Source of the DNA: Strongyloides papillosus
Taxonomy: Eukaryota > Nematoda > Chromadorea > Rhabditida > Strongyloididae
DNA: 64,000 nt
Assembly: GCA_005656395.1 (NCBI GenBank)
Contig: SRSI01000028.1
Location: forward strand, 1,488,001-1,552,000
Direction of reading: 5' to 3'
Shown here: positions 37,438 through 47,372 of the stretch, piece after piece
Layout: each line of letters begins with the position of its first letter
How positions within the stretch are numbered: the stretch's first letter is position 1
Program-made: the position numbers and the translations under genes
The notes under the pieces: model-generated
Database searches by the model: none
What the model was told of the DNA's origin: nothing
The model's input: the letters and a program-made list of their open reading frames with translations, nothing else

Positions 37438-38306
37438 CAAGGGTCATTTTAAAAGTAAAGAGATAAACGGTTATATCTCAGAAATATATCTTCGTATTAA
37501 TCCTACATTTTACTTATTTTTCAACATTATCCCCTGTTACATTTATACACTTGTCACATCATTCCATAAGCTTTCTTATGCCAATGGCAAATAAATATTT
37601 ATCCTGAGATCTTAGCCATTTCAGTAATTTTTCCTTTATCTCTTCATTATTGTTAAACTTTACTCAACGTAAAGAGTCTTTGAGGGGCCCAAACAAATAG
37701 AAATCTGATTGTGCAAGATTTGAAATATACTATGAATGTAACAAAAATTTCCAACTAAGCCGTTTCGCACCTTTTTTAACGATAGTTAAGTTTATTTTGA
37801 ATTAACGAATGAACTGTGCCTACACTTGCACTACATTTTTCAGAAATTTCTTCAACTGTAACTTGCCGATTTTTTTGAATGAATTCTTCAATTCGTCGTT
37901 TAAGAACTTGAGCTGAAACGTTAGTTGATTTTCCTACACGTTCTTTACTAACAACACTTTCTCGACTATTCTTAAATTGATCAACCCATTTGTAATAATT
38001 TGCACGATTCAAACAGTTTCTACCATATTGCTCTAATATCCGAAAGTAGATTTCAGAGGGTTTATCTTTTTTTGACACTAGAAATCTTATTTAAAAAAAT
38101 GTTGTTCCTCCAAAGTTCTGTTTTCTAGAGAAGATGCCATAATTAGATAGCAAAATATAGATAATTTATGTGAAATTTCTTTTTTGCTAATTATAAAAAA
38201 ATGATGAAAACTGTTCTCATTTCATGATTTATTATTTATCATCGTTTTTATTTTGCTATTTTTTTACTTATGATGATTTGTCTCCTTACTTATTGAATGA
38301 CCCTCG
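37438..38306 (-). mobile_element. Internally deleted mariner-like transposon, 869 bp
   Basis: Imperfect terminal inverted repeats of about 29 bp bound the element. The left end reads CAAGGGTCATTTTAAAAGTA; the right end, reverse complemented, reads CGAGGGTCATTCAATAAGTA. TA flanks both ends, at 37436-37437 and 38307-38308, as expected for the Tc1/mariner TA target duplication. Full mariners are about 1.3 kb, so roughly a third is missing. Inside lie the N-terminal and C-terminal parts of a transposase without its catalytic middle. The element is non-autonomous. Confidence 0.85.
37515..38078 (-). pseudogene. Mariner transposase remnant
   Basis: The 5' part, 38078-37776, encodes 100 aa with the helix-turn-helix DNA-binding region (EISEKCSASVGTVHSLI), which would bind the inverted repeats. 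It stops after KLNYR. A few codons further, in a different frame, come LLHS, a stop, and then YISNLAQSDFYLFGPLKDSL, matching the segment that holds the third catalytic Asp. KWLRSQDKYLF and IRKLME then CDKCINVTGD follow, with two more stops. The first two catalytic acidic residues are absent. The protein is dead, although the DNA-binding part could still be made. Confidence 0.8.
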
Positions 38307-38308
38307 TA

Positions 38309-39653
38309 CGTTAGTTTTTTTATATTGTATTAATATTTTCTGTATGTTTTAGATAAACTGATAATTAAAATTTAACTTAAGCCTAATTTATTTTGGAAAA
38401 CATGTCCTAATTCAATCTAATTTTATCATTTGTTTGAATTGAAATATGTTATTTATATGTTTTTTACTCTTCACGACCATAAAGATTTTATTTGTATTCT
38501 ACAATATTATTTGTGTAATTTATAAATGATCATTAAAAAGATAACAAATTATTAACAGAAAATTTATATTATATTACATTCATAAAAATTAAATTAACTA
38601 AAACTGATTATTTTAGTAAGTGTTGAACATTTTCCAAAGCAAAAAAAATTCTAAAAATCCGTAATACAATCAATATTCGAATAATAAATAAATACATCAC
38701 TAAATCGAGAAAGAGTCAATGCATAATTACATGTATAATAACATAACAGTGACTTAAATACAAATAAAAACATGTTTTCTAACATTAGTTACAAGATCAT
38801 TTTTTTAACAACATTCTAAATAGTTTTAAATTTTCCCAGATAACTGAACATATAATAAATAATCTTATAAGTTCCTCAAAAGATAGTTCATAAATGAATA
38901 TTCGTTAAAATGATATAAAATACATAAAATCACGTCATGACATTACCCCAAATTCTGGTGCTGAATCAAAATTCATAAAAGTAAATCTACTAGTTTAGTT
39001 AGTTCTAATAACAATTTCTACATCATTTGAAACAACCTCTTCTTATGGTAATTTTTTCTACAAACAGTCTTTATTTTTTACCTACTAGTTTTTCAAAGAT
39101 TATTAACTTAATCTGTAGATTTTGTTTAGACTAAAAGAGATTCCTGCTTTACTTAGAACAACGTCTACGTATAGAAATCTTTCCTGTCGACAATTCCTAC
39201 AACTTGTCTACTTTTTAACTCTTTTCGTGGTCCACTATTTAAACTAAACCACCATTTAGCTCAAAGACGACCTTCGCACATTTTAGAAAAATGATTCTTG
39301 TAGCATTTTGCCCTATTGGCGGTCCTACCTACTAGTCCGTTAGAAAAGTTTGAGACTCATTATACAGTTTAAAAACGATTTAATAGTAGCATCTGCACCA
39401 CCTAGAAGAGTTTTACTTTTGAAACCTGTCATGTAGCAGGTTTCAGAAGAACGGAGAATAACGGGATATTCCCATACTAAAAGGGACTAGCTACTAAGCT
39501 CAAAGTTTTACTTACTAAATGTTTATTTTAACTGTAAAGTAGATAAATTTATATAAATTCCGTTTTATAAACCAACGTCTATATATTTGTGGAAGCTCCA
39601 AGCTAAACTCATTCCACATTCTTAAACACATCGCTAACGCGTAATATTAAAAA
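38309..39653. other. Non-coding tract with an unexplained G+C-richer block
   Basis: 38309-38990 is ordinary A+T-rich sequence. From about 38990 to 39650 the composition becomes clearly less A+T-rich, pyrimidine-rich on the plus strand, without an intact frame on either strand. A hairpin GAAACCTG/CAGGTTTC with an 8-base loop lies at 39421-39444. It may be a decayed gene or an old transposon. No family is recognised. Confidence 0.4.
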
Positions 39654-39655
39654 TA

Positions 39656-41168
39656 GGATTTTGCAAAAATGGCACTTTTCGCATTGTTTTTATAAAATCT
39701 TATACCTTCGAGTACGCATCGTAAATGTGATTTTAAAACTTTTTCTATTGTTATTTTTATTAAAAATTAGGTGTTAAGCTTTTTTTAAAATTTTAAATTT
39801 GAAGGCGTTTTTCATCTCAAAATATACCCATAAATTTCACTTTTTGGGACTTCACAGAGGCTACTACAAGATTTCAAAAATATGCGATAGGTTTCATTCG
39901 ATTTTTAAATTTCTTATCTATAACCTTTTTTTCAAAGAACATTCCATAGCTCAAAAAAAGGTTATAAAGCAAAAAGCAAGTTTACTCAAAAAAGTACCAA
40001 ATTTTTATGGTAAAAAACAAAAAGCCTAATTTTTTCTGTAATTTTCCTAGAAATTTTATTTAAATTGGAACTTAAATACGTAAAAGTAAAACAAAACGCA
40101 AACATGTAGAAAAATTACCAATTTCTAGAATTATGACAATTATTTGCTGATTTCACTAAAAAAAACATTATTTTGCGATGTCTTGTGGGATTGTGAGTTA
40201 TAAATTAATAGCAACTTGAATAATTGTCAAGCCAAGCATGTAAACTTTCAATTCCTTGCTCACTGAAATAAGTAATACTCCCAATAACATCAGCAAATTC
40301 AACCAAGTGATCAACAAAAATATAGCATTTTGGTGATACATTGAATTCTATGGTAACAGCTAAATATTTGTAGAGATTCTTTAAATTTTCAATGTAGATA
40401 TTCAAAACATTTTATAAGTTCTTGTTAATTCATCAGTAATGCATAATTACTTCGTATATAAGGTCATAAGGCTATTAGAAAGTTCATTTCTTCTTTTTGT
40501 TTGTCTATTAACAAGTTATAATTGAGACAACTGGTTTTAGACCTTAATAAGACGAATTTTGTTTTTCAGACATATCGAGATGGGTAAATAAATTAAATAG
40601 TGGTGATAAAATAATTGTTTATGCCTTTATAGTAATAATTGTTAACATTTTTAGCCCAAAATATCATTGATTTAATTAAGAGCGTGTTGGCATTTTTCGC
40701 ATGTTTATAGCACACTTTTTTATTTGTTTGCATTTTTAAAAGTTCTATAATATATAATTTTAAGTATGATTTATAATTTAAATAACTAAATTTTTACCAT
40801 TTTAATCATAAAATTTGGTACTTTTTGAGGTAAACTTACTTTTTGGCTCATAACTTATTTTTGAACCATAAAATATCTTTGGAAAAAAATATGGTATAGA
40901 AAAAAAGTTTAGAAACCGAATGACATCTATTTCATATTTTTTGAAATCACGAGGTAGCTTCTGTAAAGTCCAAAAAAGTGCTATTTTTGGGTATCTTTTT
41001 AGATGAAAAAACCTTCAAAATTGGAATTTTTAAAAAAATATAGTACATAGTTTTCTATAAAAATAACAATGCAATAAGTATTAAAATCAAGTTTACGATG
41101 CTCCTTGAAGTTATAAAAATGTTATCTTCCCGCGAAAATGCGAAAAAAAGCATAAAATGCGGTCATCC
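39656..41168. mobile_element. Foldback (long inverted repeat) element, about 1.5 kb
   Basis: Two arms of roughly 470-490 bp, at about 39656-40130 and 40680-41168, are imperfect reverse complements. Anchors include TTCATCTcAAAAtATACCCA at 39811 against the complement of 40997, GCATCGTAAA at 39717 against 41093, CAAAAAGTACCAAATTTT-type sequence at 39990 against 40815, and AACATG(ta)GAAAAAT at 40101 against 40700. The arms end in GGAT...ATCC with TA outside both ends, which suggests a TA target duplication and a Tc1/mariner-type ancestry. The spacer of about 550 bp carries a coding fragment. No transposase is visible. Confidence 0.75.
40205..40405 (-). pseudogene. Possible transposon-protein fragment in the foldback spacer
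   Basis: A 66-codon frame lies between the foldback arms. Its second half, PKCYIFVDHLVEFADVIG followed by FSEQGIESLHAWL, resembles the H-x(n)-FSEQ-x-x-ESLHA block found in repetitive, transposon-like nematode protein families, as remembered. There is no intact gene around it. If correct, the element captured or descends from an autonomous element. Could be chance; recognition rests on one motif. Confidence 0.35.
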
Positions 41169-41170
41169 TA

Positions 41171-42199
41171 CAGGTGCGTAGTACTTTATTTTTTGTTATA
41201 TAATACAAAATTTTATATTGAACTATTTTTATTGTTTGTAACAGCTTTCACATAGAAAATAATTAATTATTTGAATAATTATAGTGTAATTTTATATGCT
41301 CTATCGATTGTTTCCTTTTGAATTCAATTTTATTCTTTAATTCATAAAATTCCGACAATTAATTTATGAAATTTGAAATCCTCTACCAATAATTATTAAA
41401 AAGATGCATAATTGTGACTTCTTTTCCAATGCACTTCTCAAAATGTTTATATCACACTATTGAAATTATTAATTAATTATACTATAAAACTTTGTTATTT
41501 ACTATTTTAATCATTTTAAAAATTTGAAATATTTTGATTATTCTTAACTGGAATTTTAACAATAGAAAATTTATTTTTTAAAAATTTAAAAACTCACTAA
41601 ATGAAAAATAAATGTTAATTACAAATCTCTTATAAAAAGATTTATATTTTTTGGTCTTTAGGTTAGATAATATTTTTCTGAGATTAATAAATAATAAGGG
41701 AATAATCTTAAAATGAGCAAATATTATCTTTCTTAATTCGAATTTCATTCCCTTTCCTTACATTAAAAGAGTAAGATGATAATATTTTTTTTGAAAATTC
41801 ACTTTGTACATAACTATCTCAAATACAAAAGATTTAGTAAACTAAAAAAAATGATGAAATTAGTAATAAAGGGTAATTAATTGCATAGCATAAATTTATG
41901 ACATCATTAATTTGCTAAGATAAAATTGTAACACTTTATTTTAATTAAGATAATTATTATAGATAAAATAGATCATAACATGAGAAATAAAAAAAATATT
42001 TTTTCTTGTTAATTAAAGAAAAAACTAATTAGTTTGAAGCTTATTCTGAAGTTTGGTGTTTGAAGAATATAAAATTACTTCCATTGTAATAACATTGAGG
42101 ATTTTTTCATCGGATTAGAGGTAGTAAAGAAGTTTGCAAGTAATTAAATTTTTTTCAGTTAAAATAGGAAACATTTAGGAGTGGTAAATTTTTTTATAA
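41171..42199. other. Intergenic, nothing recognised
   Basis: A+T-rich tract between the foldback element and the 3' end of the chemoreceptor gene. Confidence 0.5.
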
Positions 42200-43201
42200 T
42201 TAGTGTCTTGCTACGTTTGATTTTGTAACAACAGCTACATACATTGGTATAACTCTGATTTTTGATAACTGATTCAAAGTATAAAATTTTAATAACTTTT
42301 CTCTAATATCTCTACTTAAAATTATTATTAAGAAAGGATGGGAACATGTCATAAGCAGAATTATCCACTCAAAATTAAAATTAGCCAGTTCTTTTAAGGA
42401 CTTGTTAGCAAATTCTACAGCATATAATTTGATGCTTGAATTTATAAAAACCATTAACAAACTGGTTGAAATAATGCAACAATAAAATGAATAAACGTAT
42501 ACTTTTGATGTTGGTGATCCTGATTTTTTTTTCTTGTCCATAATTTCTTTGTATTTTCGGATATTTAAAATATTCATAACGAAGGATATTATAAATGTTG
42601 AACCAGACCAGATACACATTACTAGAGAATTAAGCCATGATGCCTTTTGATCTTTCATTGAATGATAGAAATAATCTCTCTCCTCAGAATATACCAATGT
42701 TACTTTGAAATTAACAAGATAAATGTATGAAATATATGGTGTAATGATTTGGAAAAAAATCATTATTATTGTTACTTTTTTATTCCAAAACTAATAATTT
42801 CACAATCATCAACATTTTATTTGTGTGATAAAACTTACAGATTTGTAAAACAAAGGAAAATTCATTTGAAGAAATCTATTTAAAGTTATAATCAAAATAC
42901 CCACCGCACAGTTGCCCATGGTGGAATAGTAGACAATTGGCGATATAGTTCCAATCCAAAGATAAGAATGATAAAATTCTAAAAAACATCCCCATGTAAG
43001 AAATCTTCTAATACAAATATCTAAAACATTCGACAGTATATCAACAACTCCATTAGCAACAAAATGAATATAAAATTCAGTTGAAATTCCAGCGGTCTTA
43101 TGGTAAATAGAAGAAATTAGCAGGAAAATAACTAAGAGGTAAGCAATTAGTGATATTATTTGAATACTACATGTAATATAATCAGATATTGTAAATGGCA
43201 T
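42200..43201 (-). CDS. Serpentine chemoreceptor, probably Srg superfamily
   Basis: A nematode-type seven-transmembrane receptor, probably on sensory neurons. Exons 43201-42839 and 42790-42200 join in phase 0 across a 48 nt intron, giving about 317 aa. I chose the ATG at 43201 (MPFTISDY) because the longer frame from 43348 adds a basic, non-homologous N terminus. TM segments are visible at about 10-32, 45-65, 88-112, 128-148, 170-190, 215-235 and 250-272. The end of TM3 reads LNRFLQMNFPLFYKS|FWNKK, restored by splicing; this NR-x(n)-FPLxYKxxW pattern is typical of the srg/srv/srx group. Assignment to a single class is uncertain. No GC-rich promoter or tandem paralogue was seen nearby. Confidence 0.75.
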
Positions 43202-44463
43202 CCTTATTGGTGTATAAATATATTTAATTTTTAACCTATATAAAATTAAAATGGATGAATAAATGAAAAAAAGATTTTTTCTTATTTTTATAAATGAAAA
43301 AAAATACATTCTATTGAATTTCCACCTACTGAATAAGTAATTCTTCAAAAGGATGTTATGAAATTTTTGGTTATAAAAAAAATGTCATGTTTCGACAAAA
43401 ATTATCTATATAAAGTCAAACCAATGTTGATGAATTCATTACATAAAGATTAATTTAAAAAAACAAATATTTTACCCATTTAAGCAAAAAGTTATATAGT
43501 TAAATTAAAATGACGCTATTACCCAACAAAAAAAATTTTTTATTTGTAAAATTAAACGGCGGTCTTTATAAGTTTCATCATAACTTATCAAATAATTAAT
43601 ATTATCCTATAATAAGTAAAAAAAGTCTCAATGTCAATTTTTTCTTACCTCTAAAAAGTCAGATTAATAATAACGGTTTTAGTAATAATTGTTAAATGGC
43701 TGTCTTTGAAAAGATTATTAATGAATTATGATAAATAATAAAAAAATGATAAAATATGAAAAAGAAAAAAGAAAATTATTTAGTTAGGAGTTGTAAACAA
43801 TAAAATGCATAATAAATTAAATCATCATTGATGCTTATAGGAACTTATTTACGTTTATCCATTTTTGAAATTACCGTACACACAGAAAAAAAAGAGGACA
43901 AATTTTGACAAATCTATCTATAATGCAAAAAAATGTTCCACCATTTTAAAAAATTGAATATTATTCAAATATTAAAATTATCAAGCAATAGCAAAAATTT
44001 TTAAACAACGCAAAATATTGGTTTGTCGCATACATTTTGCCGTTTTTTTACAAAGATATATGCTTAACTTTTTAAGTTAATGTGACTTTTTTTAATTTTG
44101 ATATTTTTTATAACATTATGCCCATTTAGATCTTATCTTGTTTTTTTATTTTATAAAATATTCTATTAAAAGTCAATTTTATGTAAGATTATTATTGTTT
44201 TAATAAAAACCATTATTTTAAACAATCTATTAGCGACAATAAGTTTAAAAATTTTACAACAATAATAAAGAAAAGCAGTAATTATTTACTCACACAAAGT
44301 ATTATTATTTAAAAATATTATTTTAGTATTCGTTCTTATTTTAAATTAAAATATGTAAAAGTTATTTTTTTCACTATAAATAAAAATCTATATTATTTTA
44401 TAATTTTTCATAAGTATGATTTTTAAAGATGATCTTTAAAAGACATGGAAAATGAAATTTGAC
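43202..44463. other. Intergenic, nothing recognised
   Basis: A+T-rich. The region immediately upstream of the chemoreceptor start would hold its promoter; no motif stood out. Confidence 0.45.
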
Positions 44464-45075
44464 AGTCAACTACATTAAATATGCTACATATTTGTAAAAT
44501 TTGCTACATCTTATGGCATTTTGCGCCATCTTTTTTAGCAATTTGCACCATCTTAGTACATTTTTGCGACATGTATCTTTCATACCAAATAAAATATTCT
44601 TCAACATAATTTAGGTATGTTAAAGAGTAAAATAATATTATTAAAATAAAGTGGAATTGAATTGGAAAAAGTGACTTTCGCTTGTCTATTGGGTAACAAA
44701 AATGGTTTTTTTAAGAACATTCATAATATGGGCAAGCGAAAAAGCATTCTTTTTTATTTTTTACTAACTTATTTTTTGATTATTCCATTGAATTCAGTTC
44801 ACACACGGCAACGCACTTTACAGCGACTCCTACCCTAATTAAGTTAAAAAAGAGACGATGGAAATCAACTTGCCCGTGGTCACCTATGATTAAGCGAAAT
44901 GATATAAAAAAAAAGGAAAAAATGTGAGTAACCATGGACAAGCGAATGTCTACCGTCTGAAAAAAGATGGCGCAAATTGGTCAAAAAGATGTAGCAAAAA
45001 TGATAAAAATGGCACAAATTGATAAAAAAAAATGGCGCAAAATGTCATAAGATGTAGCATATTTGATGTAGATAA
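44464..45075. repeat. Second foldback repeat, about 610 bp
   Basis: Outer arms at about 44464-44580 and 44960-45075 are imperfect reverse complements sharing AATATGCTACATCTTATG and CATTTTGCGCCAT. Inner arms pair about 44671-44696 with 44928-44950 around CGCTTGTC. Each outer arm is itself built from degenerate 9-10 bp units such as TTGCGCCAT and TTGCTACATC. The left arm has about 20 extra bases after the first GCTACAT. The spacer, 44700-44925, includes a less A+T-rich patch near 44795-44840. No coding capacity. The sequence is unrelated to the foldback at 39656-41168. Confidence 0.75.
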
Positions 45076-47186
45076 CTCTTAAATTCTAGGATTGAAAAGA
45101 CATTATGAAAAAAATTTAGAGCATCAAATGTAAAAATTTCATAAAATACAATTAATAATGATTCAAACGATTGAAGAATATTTAAAAAATGTACTGTAAT
45201 ATGTTAAAAATGTTTTTTTTTATAAAAGTGTTTGTAATTTTACATAGAATTAAATTCTAACCTTGTATTTAAAAATGTATTGTAGAAAACAACTTATGTT
45301 CTTGAATAAAAGTAGTATACTAAAAAAAGAGAAACTTATTTTAATAATCCACTAATTATTGTTTTAATTTTTCATGTACAAAATAATTGTGATAAAATTA
45401 GACGCAAATCAAGAAAATTCAAATTTTTTTGGGTGGGACAAATTGTTACATTTTATGCAAACCTGTGTCCTTTTTTTTCTGTGTCTAGTAGTATTTATAA
45501 GAAGCAAATTCTTTTAACTTGAATCATATATTAGCATTTTGAAAAAAATGTATTATTAAAAATAGAATTTTTGAATTCAAGAAAATCAAGAAGTTTTGAT
45601 TATATTTCTTTAAGTTATATATGCAATTTTATTTCTATTATATCTTAAATTTATTTATATACTGTACCATTAATAATTTGACGCTTTTTCTATCTCGACT
45701 AATAAATTTTTTCGAAGTATTAGCTTTATCACGTGTATAATGCTAAGTTAAAAATATCATATAATATTTTGTATTTCTTTTACTAAAAAAATAATGGATA
45801 TTAGACAAAAGACTAATATTTATTCAAAAGTTTGCTTCTATTATTTTATAGAAAAATACTTTATGTTATTTTTTTAATTTAAATTTTTCAATACCTGAGT
45901 AAAAAGAATGTATTCGGTAAAAGTGCACGTATCTTTGATTATTTATTTTTTTAAAGTTTGTTTTGCTTTCAGGAAAAAGACGTCATGCTGTTTTTCTGGA
46001 ATTTATCATATTTTCTAATAAAATGTTTTATAAACATTATTTGTGTTAATATATCAATAGAATATAAAAAAATTTTTTTTTATAAATGTTGATGCATTCA
46101 AAAAAGTTCATTTTTCCGTTGATTATCTTTATATGTATTCATTCTTAAACATTCATGTCTTTAGGGTACAATCTAAAACAAATAAAAATGTTCATTTTTC
46201 TGGAAAATTATTTATATTATGTAGTCATTAAACATATAAATTTATGTAAATATCTACTTTTAGCAGTTATTTCAATTTTACCTTCTAAATGAGTGAAAGT
46301 AAATTATAAGTATTCACAAAATTTTCTTTTTTTAAACAATAAACTATTTGAGATATTATAATAAATTAACTTAGAAAATTCAAAAAACCATGATGAGTCT
46401 TAAATTGATAGATGTTCTATCGACAGCAAGCTATAGAATATAAAAAGTTATATATATTTTAACTGTGAAAATAATTTAAAACAGCTTTTACCAGTTTCTA
46501 TAAATATTTTATCTAATTTAATCAGATACAATAATTTAAATACATGAAACAATAATACATAAGATGGTTAAAATGAAAATATTATATTATCAAGACTTTA
46601 AGTCATTTTGATACTCTTAAGATGACTTTTTTCGTTTAAAATTCAATTGCTTTTCAAAAATGATAAACAATATTCAAAGTTTTAAAATGAAAATAAATTT
46701 TGATTTTTGTAGCAAATTAATCGTCTAATTTTTTAATAAAAAACATTATCATTGATAATTTTTTATGTTAATTATAAAAGTGGCAGAAATTAGTAAAACT
46801 TTATGACTATTAAAAATCCTTATCACAATACGGCATCGAGGAAGGCTAGTACATGCTTCTATCAATATCAGTACATTCTTATAGTTTAATAACTTTAATA
46901 TGTTATAATTTTAAAACATTTATAAAATATAATCGTAAAAATCTTATCATGGTGATTACATTAACAAGCTTCTTAATCTATATTCAAAAAACATTTTATA
47001 GATGATGTAATAATTATAGTAAGTACAAAAAAAACTATTCCTAAAGTTTTTTTATCAGCATAAAATGAATCTACACATATAATATTGCAAATTAATGAAA
47101 AAATTATCATTAACAATTACAATTTTATAGATATTACATTTTTATTTACTTCAATAGTATACTCACTCTTTTTTTTTTATTAGTAG
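45076..47186. other. Intergenic; no upstream S28 exon found
   Basis: A+T-rich. I looked here for the missing N-terminal half of the first S28 domain (a GGSYSG or HRFYG block) on the plus strand and saw none. The tract ends in a good pyrimidine-AG acceptor at 47185-47186. Confidence 0.45.
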
Positions 47187-47372
47187 GATGTTCAAAATTT
47201 GCTTGACTTCTATCAATATATGAGAGTATCAATATATAATAATGGTAGTTTTTTATGTGATGAAGAAATTAGAAAAGATGTTAAAAAAATAGTTGAATTT
47301 TCATATGATGACAGTAAAAGACAGTATTTATCATTACTTTTTCAATTACAACCACCATTGTAATCAACGTCT
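47187..47372 (+). pseudogene. 5' remnant of first S28 domain, broken by a stop
   Basis: After an acceptor (TTTTTATTAGTAG) the frame encodes DFYQYMRVSIYNNGSFLC, matching DFYEYLQVVER in the intact second domain downstream, then reaches TAA at 47361-47363. The alignment of the two domains across the stop needs no gap (28 residues each side), so the TAA is a nonsense point change, not an intron. The frame then continues into the ATG at 47373. The part of the domain before this exon, which would carry the catalytic Ser, is absent. Confidence 0.7.

Noticed and set aside
38990..39650. Reading the complement left to right (not reversed) gives several protein-like stretches
   Set aside because: There is no biological mechanism for such a reading, stops interrupt it, and A+T-rich sequence easily yields such strings by chance.
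39799..40029. 76-codon plus-strand frame
   Set aside because: It lies wholly within a foldback arm; its openness follows from the repeat, and there is no signal or domain.
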